From Devosia sp. (GTDB lineage Bacteria > Pseudomonadota > Alphaproteobacteria > Rhizobiales > Devosiaceae), in assembly GCA_025352765.1 (NCBI GenBank), contig JANXSI010000203.1, positions 1-6,085 on the forward strand: a DNA stretch of 6,085 nt. Direction: 5' to 3'. Position numbers and translations under genes: made by a program. The notes below the pieces were generated by a model. It was not told where the DNA came from, did no database searches, and worked only from the letters and a program-made list of their open reading frames with translations. Below are positions 1 to 6,003 of this stretch, piece after piece (position 1 is the stretch's first letter; every line of letters starts with the position of its first letter).

Positions 1-1
1 C

Positions 2-823
2 TGGGCGCTGCGCGGCGGCGGCGGCAATTTCGGCGTGGTAACGCGGCTGAAGTTCAAGCTGCATCCGCTGCCATCGTTCGTCGGCGGACCGCTGATCCTG
101 CCGGCGACCGCCGAGGTGCTGGCCGGTTTCGCCGCCGCCGCCGCGGCAGCGCCCGACGAACTCTCGACCATCGGTATGGTGATGCCCATCCCGCCGGTGC
201 CGTTCGTGCCAGCCGAGATGCACGGCAAACTGGCTCTCATCGGCATGATGGCCTTCGCCGGTGCGCCGGAGGCCGCAGCGACCGCGCTCGCCCCGTTCCG
301 CTCGCTCGCCACCCCGATCGCCGACCTCGTCCGGCCGGCGCCCTATACCAGCATGTATGCGATGGATCCGCCGCCCGAACTGCGTCCGGCCGTGTCGATC
401 CGCTCGCGCTTCGTCGAGACGTTCGGCGTCGCCGAGGCGCATGCCATGCTCGACGCGCTCAACCGCTGCGACGCGCCCATGAAGATGGGACAGATCCGCG
501 TGCTCGGCGGCGCGTTCTCGCGCGTGCCCGCAGGGGCGACCGCCTTCGGGCATCGCACCAGCAGCATCATGGTGGCGTTCCTCGCCATGCATGGCGGCGG
601 GGCGCAGGCCATCGGCGCCTATGACCTGTGGGCCGCCGAAGCGATGGCCGACCTCAAGATGGGGAACGGCACCGCCTATGTGAACTTCCTCGCCGAGGAA
701 GGCGCTGCAGGTCTCCGCTCGGCCTATCCGGAAGCGACCCTCGCCCGGCTGCGGCAGGTCAAGCGCCAGTACGACCCCGAGAACCTGTTACGGCTGAACC
801 AGAACATCGCTCCAGCGGCGTGA
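2..823 (+). CDS. FAD-linked oxidoreductase, berberine-bridge (BBE) type, C-terminal part (5' truncated by window)
   Basis: The reading frame is already open at base 2 and gives 273 residues ending in TGA at 821-823. An ATG-less start is expected because the gene begins outside the window. The first residues include R-G-G-G-G-N-F-G-V-V-T, the conserved end of the FAD_binding_4 (PCMH-type) domain where the glycine loop meets the flavin. The C-terminus has YVNFL about 45 residues from the end and finishes with YDPENLLRLNQNI, the hallmark of the BBE domain that closes the substrate/flavin pocket. Family members are about 450-470 residues, so roughly 190 N-terminal residues are missing, including any His/Cys that would covalently hold FAD. 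The family oxidises alcohols, sugars or alkaloid-like substrates with O2. The substrate here cannot be read, and the function is a family-level call. The gene ends in a strong hairpin and converges on the diguanylate cyclase gene. Confidence 0.9.
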   Translation, partial: WALRGGGGNFGVVTRLKFKLHPLPSFVGGPLILPATAEVLAGFAAAAAAAPDELSTIGMVMPIPPVPFVPAEMHGKLALIGMMAFAGAPEAAATALAPFRSLATPIADLVRPAPYTSMYAMDPPPELRPAVSIRSRFVETFGVAEAHAMLDALNRCDAPMKMGQIRVLGGAFSRVPAGATAFGHRTSSIMVAFLAMHGGGAQAIGAYDLWAAEAMADLKMGNGTAYVNFLAEEGAAGLRSAYPEATLARLRQVKRQYDPENLLRLNQNIAPAA

Positions 824-830
824 TCGATAG

Positions 831-852
831 CGGGCGGCAGCGATGCCGCCCG
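831..852. terminator. Probable rho-independent terminator between convergent genes
   Basis: A perfect 9-bp stem (CGGGCGGCA at 831-839, TGCCGCCCG at 844-852) encloses the 4-base loop GCGA. On the + strand it starts 7 bases after the oxidoreductase stop and is followed by TCCATCTTT, a modest T-rich tail. Read on minus, the tail is CTATCGATCA with no T run, so termination of the cyclase gene from the other side is less certain. The position in the 54-bp gap between two converging stops fits a terminator well. Confidence 0.75.
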
Positions 853-877
853 TCCATCTTTGACGCCAGTCCTGTCG

Positions 878-1972
878 CTAGTGCGCGCGATTGATCGTGG
901 CAGGCTGCGACCACCGGGCCCGGCGGCCGCCGGCGGACTTGGCGGCATAAAGGGCGATATCGGCCAGCCGGTACACGTCGGTGAAGCTGCCGGCGATGGC
1001 GGCGACCCCGACCGAGGCGCCGATGGTGAACGCCCGCCCGCCGCAGACGACCGGCTCCTCCATCTCGGCGACGATCCGCCACGCCAGATCGGTGATGTCT
1101 TCTTCTACAAGCTGCGGTCCGGCGAGAACCGCGAATTCGTCGCCGCCGACGCGGGCGACAAGGCCCAGGCCCGCCGTCGCCCGGTGCAGCCGGTCTGCGA
1201 CCGCCTTCAGACAATCATCTCCTGCGATGTGACCGGCCGTGTCGTTGACCTGCTTGAACCCATCGAGATCGACCAGGAGCAGCGTACCGGCACCCAGGCC
1301 GCACAGCATCTGGAATTCCGACTGGAACCGCGTCCTGTTCGCCAGCCCGGTCAGCACATCGAACTCGGCGAGGTGCTGAAGCGCCTCGCGCTCACGCCGC
1401 TGACGCGTGATATCCTGCTTGAATCCGAACAGCCGGACCGGATGGCCGTCGGCGCTCTCGACCGACGCCGTGATCCTGATCCACCGCTCCTGGCCCTGGG
1501 GCGTTTCGATCTTGGCCTCGAGCTCGAAGCCGGTCTGCGCGGCGATGGCGGCCGTCCGCGATCGGGTCAGCTGATCGAGCGACTCGCAGGAGTACATGCC
1601 GAGCGTTTCCTGCCTTTCGATCGAGCTGCCGCGCGGCAGACCGAACATATCGTAGGTCCCGCCTGTCCAGGTCAGGCGCTCGCTTGGCAGCTCGCACTCC
1701 CAAAGACCGAGTTGGGCGGCTTCGGCGGCTCGCTCGAAGGTGCGCCGCGCGTAAGCGATGGTGGCGCGCTGTTCGGCGATGATCTGGCGGCTGTCGCGGA
1801 GCTCGCGAGATACATGGAGGGCTTTCTTGGGCGACCTCAAGGGGAGGAGCGACCGGACAAAGCCGAGCGGCGTCGGTCGACGCGCGATATCGCGCAGGTC
1901 GGCACCGGGGTGACTTGGGTGATCTGTCGGCGTGATGCGGTTCAGCTGAGAAACCGCCCTGAGGTTATCCAT
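878..1972 (-). CDS. PAS-GGDEF diguanylate cyclase, soluble
   Basis: Synthesises c-di-GMP from two GTP in the cytoplasm. From ATG 1972 the protein is 364 residues. Residues about 53-85 are a charged, probably helical linker; about 82-190 form a PAS/PAC fold (AAQLGLWECE near its start, FGFKQDIT at its end); about 200-355 form the GGDEF domain. Catalytic features are intact: GGDEF at 276-280 (bases 1133-1147), metal Asp in VDLDGFK (D235), N243 of the QVND motif and D252 of the GHIAGDD motif. The usual RxxD inhibitory site five residues upstream of GGDEF reads AGLG, so it is absent. There is no membrane segment or EAL domain. An in-frame GTG at 1999 would add 9 residues. Neither start has a good ribosome site, so the start is uncertain. 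The PAS ligand or signal is unknown. The stop is TAG, converging on the oxidoreductase. Confidence 0.92.
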   Translation of the reverse strand: MDNLRAVSQLNRITPTDHPSHPGADLRDIARRPTPLGFVRSLLPLRSPKKALHVSRELRDSRQIIAEQRATIAYARRTFERAAEAAQLGLWECELPSERLTWTGGTYDMFGLPRGSSIERQETLGMYSCESLDQLTRSRTAAIAAQTGFELEAKIETPQGQERWIRITASVESADGHPVRLFGFKQDITRQRREREALQHLAEFDVLTGLANRTRFQSEFQMLCGLGAGTLLLVDLDGFKQVNDTAGHIAGDDCLKAVADRLHRATAGLGLVARVGGDEFAVLAGPQLVEEDITDLAWRIVAEMEEPVVCGGRAFTIGASVGVAAIAGSFTDVYRLADIALYAAKSAGGRRARWSQPATINRAH

Positions 1973-2055
1973 CGGCTTGCGTTCGGCTCCGGTGCGCACG
2001 CCATCTAGCCGTCATGGGCCTTAAGCGTTGATATCCAAAGGTCCGCGGCATTTGA

Positions 2056-2088
2056 CCTAAGCTGAGAAGATTTCGTCTCAGCGTTAGG
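2056..2088. repeat. Bulged 12-bp inverted repeat in the leader of the cyclase gene
   Basis: CCTAAGCTGAGA (2056-2067) pairs with TCTCAGC (2076-2082) and TTAGG (2084-2088) around the 8-base loop AGATTTCG. Base G2083 is a single bulge. All 12 pairs are Watson-Crick. It lies between the acetyltransferase stop and the cyclase start on the minus strand and is less GC-rich than its surroundings. Read on minus the sequence after it is TCAAATGCCG, so there is no T run of a classic terminator. It may be a weak terminator, an mRNA leader structure for the cyclase or a protein-binding inverted repeat. The sequence alone does not decide. Confidence 0.55.
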
Positions 2089-2121
2089 CGTTGGTAAAGG
2101 GCATCGGCGGTGGCAGCAGTG

Positions 2122-2142
2122 CCAGCGGGCTCAGCCCGCTGG
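2122..2142 (-). terminator. Perfect hairpin whose loop is the acetyltransferase stop codon
   Basis: A 9-bp perfect stem (CCAGCGGGC at 2122-2130, GCCCGCTGG at 2134-2142) leaves a 3-base loop. On minus that loop is TGA, the stop codon of the acetyltransferase. The tail on minus is CACTGCTGCC, with no T tract, so an intrinsic terminator is doubtful. It could block exonucleases at the 3' end or act with Rho. The structure is plain in the sequence; its role is inferred. Confidence 0.4.
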
Positions 2143-2706
2143 GAGAGTTGCCCGCACCACCCATTTGTTCTTGCCGATCATCCGCTCGCGCCCGAAGCCG
2201 GCCGCCTCGAACATCGCGAGGCTGCCGGCGTGGAGGAAAGTCGGCGACATCCTGGTGCCGTGCGTATCCTCCGGATAGGCCTCGACGATCCCACCGCCGA
2301 GTTTCGCGATCTCCGCCAGCGCGCCCGCCAGCGCCGCTGCGGCGACGCCCTGCCGGCGGTGGTGCCGGTCGACGAAGAAGCAGGTGAGGCGCCAGTCCGG
2401 GAGCATCGCCAGACCCGCCTCGTAGTCCTTGCGGTTCTTGATCCGCGGCAGTTCCTCGGGCGAGCCGAACTGGCACCAGCCGACGCAGGACTCGCCCTCG
2501 AACACCAGCGCCGCGTGGGCGGTCCCGGCGGTGACGCGCGCCTGCTTGGCGGCGCAGCGGGCGGCGACGCTCATCTGCCCAGGCTTGCCCTCGGCATGAA
2601 AGCCCAGGCACCAGCAGCCGCCGAACACCCCATCGTGCCGCTCGATCAGCGCGGCATAGGCAGGCCAGGTGGTTTCGCTCAGGGCCGTAACGGTGAAGCC
2701 GGACAT
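2131..2706 (-). CDS. GNAT-family N-acetyltransferase
   Basis: Predicted to transfer an acetyl group from acetyl-CoA to an unidentified amine; 191 residues from ATG 2706. The acetyl-CoA pyrophosphate loop (motif A) is visible as RRQGVA at 117-122, just after the strand LTCFFVD (108-113). The helix/strand motif B is around 161-172 (SLAMFEAAGF), ending in KNKWVV. The N-terminal region has an unusual GGCWCLGFH stretch at 29-37, and the protein has six cysteines (31, 33, 51, 74, 78, 109). The frame stays open upstream to 2799, but those 31 codons lie inside the transporter gene and the homologous part begins at MSGF, so 2706 is preferred; the ribosome site there is weak (GCCGAG, about 3 bases from the ATG). 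It starts 10 bp after the transporter stop and is probably co-transcribed and coupled with it. It resembles a conserved Rhizobiales GNAT group of about 190 residues recalled from memory; substrate unknown. Confidence 0.9.
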   Translation of the reverse strand: MSGFTVTALSETTWPAYAALIERHDGVFGGCWCLGFHAEGKPGQMSVAARCAAKQARVTAGTAHAALVFEGESCVGWCQFGSPEELPRIKNRKDYEAGLAMLPDWRLTCFFVDRHHRRQGVAAAALAGALAEIAKLGGGIVEAYPEDTHGTRMSPTFLHAGSLAMFEAAGFGRERMIGKNKWVVRATLPAG

Positions 2707-2716
2707 GGACTCGGCT

Positions 2717-4126
2717 TTACGCCGATCGGCGGTGCCCGGACAACTCGGCACCCGCTGTGCGGGTGAGCACGAGGAAGTACAGCGACGCGAACCCGACAAG
2801 TGCGCCCATCACCATCAGCGCGGCGTGGAACTCGGCAAGACCCAGCACCGGCGTCCCATGCCAAAACTGGGCCAGCGTGAGGCAGCCGGCCGCGACAGCC
2901 ACGCCGAACACCGCCGAAAGCTGCTGCGACATGGCCGAAATCGTCGTCGCAGAGCTGCGGCGATCAGCATCGACGTCGGCGAAGGCGAGCGTTGCGAGCG
3001 CCGTGAACTGCATCGAGCGGGTGGCGCCCGCGATGACGAGGACCGCGATCACCACCGGATACGCCGTCTCCGGCCCGAGCAGCCCGCAGGCGGCGGTCGA
3101 CAGGCCGGCGAGGAGGCCGTTGACCACCAGCAACGAGCGGAAGCCGAACATTTTCAGCGTCGGCGTGGTGATGGTCTTCATCGCGAGATTGCCGAGGAAA
3201 TAGGCGACCACCAGCCCGCCGGCCCGGAACGCATCAAGCCCGAAGCCGACCTGGAACATCAGCGGCAACAGGAACGGCGTCGCATTGATGCCGATGCGGA
3301 TCAGCACCCCGGCCCGGGCGTCGGTTGCGGCGAATGTCGGGATGCGGAGCGTCCTGAGGTCAATGAGCGGATGCTCCCCGCGGAGCAGCCAGATCACCGC
3401 AGCCGTTCCGGCGATGACCGCCACCCCGAGCAGCGCCACGCCGGCCCAGACCGGCAGGGTCTGCTGCACCAGGGCATCGAACCCGTAGAGCAGCGACGCG
3501 AGGGTGATGGCCGTGAGCACAAAGCCGACGCCGTCGAACGGCCGGCGCCGCACCTCGCGATCGGCCGGAATGATCAGCAGCACCAGCAGGCAGGTGACGA
3601 CGCCGAGCGGGATGTTGATCCAGAAATTCCAGCGCCAGGAGGCAAATTCGGTGAAGAAGCCGCCCAGCGCCGGCCCCAGCACCGGCGCGAACAGCGCCGG
3701 CCACACCGTGAGCCCGATCGCCGCGACGATCTCGGATTTCTGCGCGCTGCGCAGCACAAGGATCCGCCCCACTGGAAACAGCACCGCGCCACCCACGCCC
3801 TGGAGGGCCCGGGCGACGACAAACTGCGGCAGGTTCTGCGCCAGCGCGCACGCCACCGACGCCACTGTGAAGGCCGCGATTGCGACGAGGAACACGCGCC
3901 GCGCCCCAAACGTGTCGGACAGCCAGGCCGAGGCTGGAATGCAGATGGTGACCGCGAGCATGTAGATGGTGACGCCGATGCTCATCTCGAGCGTGCCCAC
4001 CTGAAAGTCGCGCGCCATCTGCGGCAGCGCCGTGACGATGATCACCCCGTCGAGAAGCTGCGCAAACATCGCCGCGGCAACCACCAGCGCGATGTTGCGG
4101 GAGTGCGGCGTGAGGACGGCGGGCAT
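2717..4126 (-). CDS. MFS efflux transporter, DHA2 (EmrB/QacA-like) family
   Basis: Inner-membrane proton-driven exporter, 469 residues from ATG 4126, with about 14 hydrophobic segments spread over the length. Family marks are: MFAQLLDGVIIVTALP in helix 1 with the conserved membrane Asp (D26); loop 2-3 motif WLSDTFGARRV (about 68-78); motif C of drug:H+ antiporters at 138-156, ending G-P-A-L-G-G; and SWRWNFWINIPLG (163-175), typical of DHA2. The substrate cannot be told from the sequence. An upstream in-frame ATG at 4210 would add 28 Arg/Pro-rich residues. I prefer 4126 because 10 of the 27 codons between the two ATGs end in A or T, unlike the body, and homologues begin close to helix 1. Neither start has a proper ribosome site (GAGG lies one base before 4210). 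Stop TAA; the acetyltransferase follows after 10 bp. Divergent from the winged-helix gene. Confidence 0.92.
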   Translation of the reverse strand: MPAVLTPHSRNIALVVAAAMFAQLLDGVIIVTALPQMARDFQVGTLEMSIGVTIYMLAVTICIPASAWLSDTFGARRVFLVAIAAFTVASVACALAQNLPQFVVARALQGVGGAVLFPVGRILVLRSAQKSEIVAAIGLTVWPALFAPVLGPALGGFFTEFASWRWNFWINIPLGVVTCLLVLLIIPADREVRRRPFDGVGFVLTAITLASLLYGFDALVQQTLPVWAGVALLGVAVIAGTAAVIWLLRGEHPLIDLRTLRIPTFAATDARAGVLIRIGINATPFLLPLMFQVGFGLDAFRAGGLVVAYFLGNLAMKTITTPTLKMFGFRSLLVVNGLLAGLSTAACGLLGPETAYPVVIAVLVIAGATRSMQFTALATLAFADVDADRRSSATTISAMSQQLSAVFGVAVAAGCLTLAQFWHGTPVLGLAEFHAALMVMGALVGFASLYFLVLTRTAGAELSGHRRSA

Positions 4127-4333
4127 GGAGGGGGCAATCGGACGAAGGCGGGAGGCAGATGTTTGCGGCAAGGCGGGGCGGGATGCAAGGGTGGGGCGCA
4201 GACGACGCATGCCTCGCAGTGGTTGCTACCGGGCGTGGGCGCGTGTCGGCGCCGAAGGAGCGCCTCTACACCTTGCTCCCAAACGCAGGTATTCTTAGCG
4301 CCTTTCTCACCCCCGATCGAGCGAGGCCCAAAC
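4127..4333. promoter_or_regulatory. Divergent intergenic region between transporter and winged-helix gene
   Basis: About 207 bp (123 bp if the transporter starts at 4210) should hold both outward promoters. A perfect 10-bp palindrome TCGGCGCCGA at 4246-4255 and a small one, TTGC-G-GCAA, at 4163-4171 are candidate operators, though short GC palindromes arise by chance in such DNA. TATTCT (4290-4295), 38 bases before the ATG of the winged-helix gene, is a possible -10, but the matching -35 (TACACC, 17-bp spacer) is poor. No transporter promoter is recognisable. Confidence 0.4.
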
Positions 4334-4756
4334 ATGCCGACCGCGTTCACCGACGCCCAGTTGCACGGCGTGCCACCCGTCGAAATCGAGTTGGTCAGCG
4401 AAGTCCTCAACGACGCCGACTACGACCACCAAATCACCTTCGGCGACCTGATAAACGGCGCCATAGTGCGGAACTTCAAGGCGGCGCGGCTGAAGGGTCG
4501 CCCGGTCAGCGTCCGCGGCCTGGCGCGTGTCATCGGCATCCAGCCCTCGACGCTGCGCCGACGGAACGACCATCTTGTCGAAGCAGGGTGGCTGGAGCGG
4601 ATGAGCGATGGCTCCGTGAGATATTCGCAGCAGAGCTTCGACTTCGGCGCGCCGGCGTCGCGAGCCATGATGCATCGCTTTGCCGCGTCGCTGCAGAAGG
4701 CCGGGTGGGTCGATTTTCGCCCACCTCCGACTGAGACCCCGGCCGTACCTCGCTAG
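4334..4756 (+). CDS. Small winged-helix DNA-binding protein, putative transcriptional regulator
   Basis: 140 residues, ATG at 4334 with GAGG seven bases upstream, stop TAG. Residues about 57-84 read as a helix-turn-helix: VSVRGLARVIGI, then the recognition helix QPSTLRRRNDHLVEAGWL. A beta wing follows at about 86-101 (LERMSDGSVRYSQ), the pattern of winged-helix regulators such as MarR- or IclR-like domains. The N-terminal 50 residues (including ITFGDLINGAIVRNFKAA) are probably helical and could serve dimerisation; no ligand domain, receiver domain or metal site is evident. I do not recognise a named family. It is divergent from the transporter and 37 bp ahead of the flavoprotein gene on the same strand, so a local regulator of one or both is a reasonable inference. 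The frame stays open far upstream, antisense to the transporter, but that part is a shadow. Confidence 0.82.
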   Translation: MPTAFTDAQLHGVPPVEIELVSEVLNDADYDHQITFGDLINGAIVRNFKAARLKGRPVSVRGLARVIGIQPSTLRRRNDHLVEAGWLERMSDGSVRYSQQSFDFGAPASRAMMHRFAASLQKAGWVDFRPPPTETPAVPR

Positions 4757-4780
4757 AACCCAATCGCGGCGGGGCGCCGT

Positions 4781-4786
4781 AAGGGA
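4781..4786 (+). promoter_or_regulatory. Ribosome binding site deciding the flavoprotein start
   Basis: AAGGGA ends seven bases before ATG 4794. The longer open frame begins at 4680 inside the winged-helix gene and has an Arg/Pro-rich extension unlike the family, so this site fixes the start. A small 5-bp hairpin (CGGCG 4767-4771 / CGCCG 4775-4779) lies just before it and may be chance. Confidence 0.65.
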
Positions 4787-4793
4787 ACTCGCG

Positions 4794-5798
4794 ATGCTGC
4801 AAACCCAACTCTCGAAATCACTGAACCTCGAAACTCCACTCATCAACGCCGGCATGGCCTTCGTGGCCGGTCCGGCGCTGGCCGCGGCGGTCAGCAATGC
4901 CGGGGGCCTCGGTGTGCTCGGCACCGGCATGGCGCCCCCGGAAGGGCTGCGCCAGATGATCCGGGCCACCCGGGCCCTCACCAGTCGGCCGTTTGGCGTC
5001 GACCTGATCGGGACTTTCGCCGAAGTCGGCCACATCGATGTCCTCATCGAGGAAGCCGTGCCGGTGGCCGTGTTCTTCTGGGACCTGCCGACCGCCGATG
5101 CGGCGGCCCGGCTGCGTCGGGCCGGTACCAAATTCTGGATGCAGGTCGGCCGGATGTCGGAGGCCGCCGACGCCGTGGCGCGTGGCGCCGAAGCCTTGAT
5201 CGTCCAGGGCGCCGAGGCCGGCGGCCACAACCGCTCGGAGGCGCCGCTGGCGCAGCTCCTGCCGCGGATGCGCCGCGCCCATCCCAATGTCCCGATGATT
5301 GCCGCCGGTGGCATCTTCGACGGCGCCAACATGGCGGCAGCGCTCTGCCTCGGCGCCGAAGCCGTGTGGTGCGGAACGCGGTTCCTGGCGTCGAGCGAAG
5401 CCGATGCGCATGCGGGTTACAAGCAGGCCGTCGTTGCCGCAGGCTCCGGCGGCAACGAGATCACAAAGGTGTTCGGCCCGGAATGGCCCGGCCAGGAAAT
5501 TCGCACGCTGATCAACAAGGCGGTGGTGACGGCGCGCGGACGCGAGACGGCGGCGCCGGCCGAAAGCCAGGGCGAGATCATCGGCTCGGTGCAGCTCGGC
5601 GGCCAGACGGTGCCGGTGCCGCGCTACAGCGCCATCCTGCCGACCCCCGAGTTCAAGGCCGATCTCGACTGGGCCTGCCTGACGGCGGGGGAATGTGCCG
5701 CCGTCATCCACTCGATCGAGCCGGCCGGCGATATCGTTCGCCGCATGACCGGCGAAGCGTCGCGGATCCTCGAACAGCTGTCGCGCAAGGTGGCGTGA
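4794..5798 (+). CDS. Nitronate monooxygenase (2-nitropropane dioxygenase) family flavoprotein
   Basis: 334 residues, an FMN-dependent TIM-barrel enzyme of the cytoplasm; characterised relatives oxidise alkyl nitronates such as propionate-3-nitronate with O2. Visible motifs: PLINAGMAFVAGPALAAAVS near residues 15-34; the flavin phosphate-side glycines GGLGVLGTG (37-45); QGAEAGGHN at 138-146, whose H145 is the position of the catalytic His of the family; AAGGIFDGAN at 170-179; and GAEAVWCGTRFLAS (187-200), the usual phosphate-binding end. The length is normal. Some members of this large family are enoyl reductases or have other substrates, so nitronate as substrate is not proven. It starts 37 bp after the winged-helix gene, with which it is probably co-transcribed. 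Its TGA overlaps the ATG of the next small gene (TGATG), implying translational coupling. Confidence 0.93.
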   Translation: MLQTQLSKSLNLETPLINAGMAFVAGPALAAAVSNAGGLGVLGTGMAPPEGLRQMIRATRALTSRPFGVDLIGTFAEVGHIDVLIEEAVPVAVFFWDLPTADAAARLRRAGTKFWMQVGRMSEAADAVARGAEALIVQGAEAGGHNRSEAPLAQLLPRMRRAHPNVPMIAAGGIFDGANMAAALCLGAEAVWCGTRFLASSEADAHAGYKQAVVAAGSGGNEITKVFGPEWPGQEIRTLINKAVVTARGRETAAPAESQGEIIGSVQLGGQTVPVPRYSAILPTPEFKADLDWACLTAGECAAVIHSIEPAGDIVRRMTGEASRILEQLSRKVA

Positions 5799-5965
5799 TG
5801 GCACCAAGGAGCGATTTCAAACCCACTGCCCGCCACCCGGCGCTGCACCATCTGCCGGACAGGATCCTCGTCGACATCGGTATCGATCCGCATGCCGCCC
5901 GACGGGGAAGCTGGAACGAGTACCTTCAGCAATTGGCACGGGTCCTCGGGCCGACGCGCAGCTGA
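5798..5965 (+). CDS. DUF1127-like small protein, translationally coupled
   Basis: 55 residues. The ATG at 5798-5800 shares its A with the preceding stop in TGATG, and AAGG ends seven bases upstream (5787-5790) inside the flavoprotein gene. Residues 19-30 read LPDRILVDIGID, which matches the core of DUF1127 proteins (pattern L-x-D-R/H-x-L-x-D-I-G-hydrophobic-x). The N-terminal part is basic and His-rich (ARHPALHH), and the tail (WNEYLQQLARVLG) is probably helical. DUF1127 proteins are short, Arg-rich and common in alphaproteobacteria; some are reported to bind RNA and to affect metabolism and stress responses. Here the family match is short and by eye, so it is moderate. It has no signal peptide or membrane segment. 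Its role next to the flavoprotein is unknown. Confidence 0.72.
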   Translation: MAPRSDFKPTARHPALHHLPDRILVDIGIDPHAARRGSWNEYLQQLARVLGPTRS

Positions 5966-5971
5966 ACCAAA

Positions 5972-6003
5972 GGCCGGGGCGGCGCATGCGCGGCGCCTCG
6001 GTC
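5972..6003 (+). terminator. GC-rich hairpin after the DUF1127-like gene
   Basis: GGCCGGGGCGGCGC (5972-5985) folds on GCGGCGCCTCGGTC (5990-6003) over an ATGC loop. It has 13 pairs, two of them G·U, with one G-G mismatch (5982/5993). It starts 6 bases after the stop, the expected place for a terminator, but no T run follows, so Rho-independent activity is doubtful. Confidence 0.5.

Noticed and set aside
1992..1999. GTGCGCAC palindrome at the alternative GTG start of the cyclase.
   Set aside because: Eight-base GC palindromes are expected by chance in this composition, with no second copy nearby.
860..2008. Long open frame on + covering the cyclase gene.
   Set aside because: The opposite strand has full PAS and GGDEF motifs; the + translation shows no recognisable domain and is a codon-bias shadow.
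4211..4327. GCCTCGC (4211-4217) and GCGAGGC (4321-4327) as an inverted repeat flanking the divergent region.
   Set aside because: Only 7 bp and 103 bases apart; the right copy is explained by the GAGG ribosome site of the winged-helix gene.
2669..4333. Very long open frame on + antisense to the transporter and running in frame into the winged-helix gene.
   Set aside because: It is a high-GC shadow. Its translation is low-complexity, rich in Arg, Glu, Asp and His, with no family pattern, while the minus strand encodes a clear MFS protein.
4307..5807. Long minus-strand open frames opposite the winged-helix and flavoprotein genes.
   Set aside because: They lack motifs and ribosome sites, and the + strand carries convincing family motifs with good ribosome sites.
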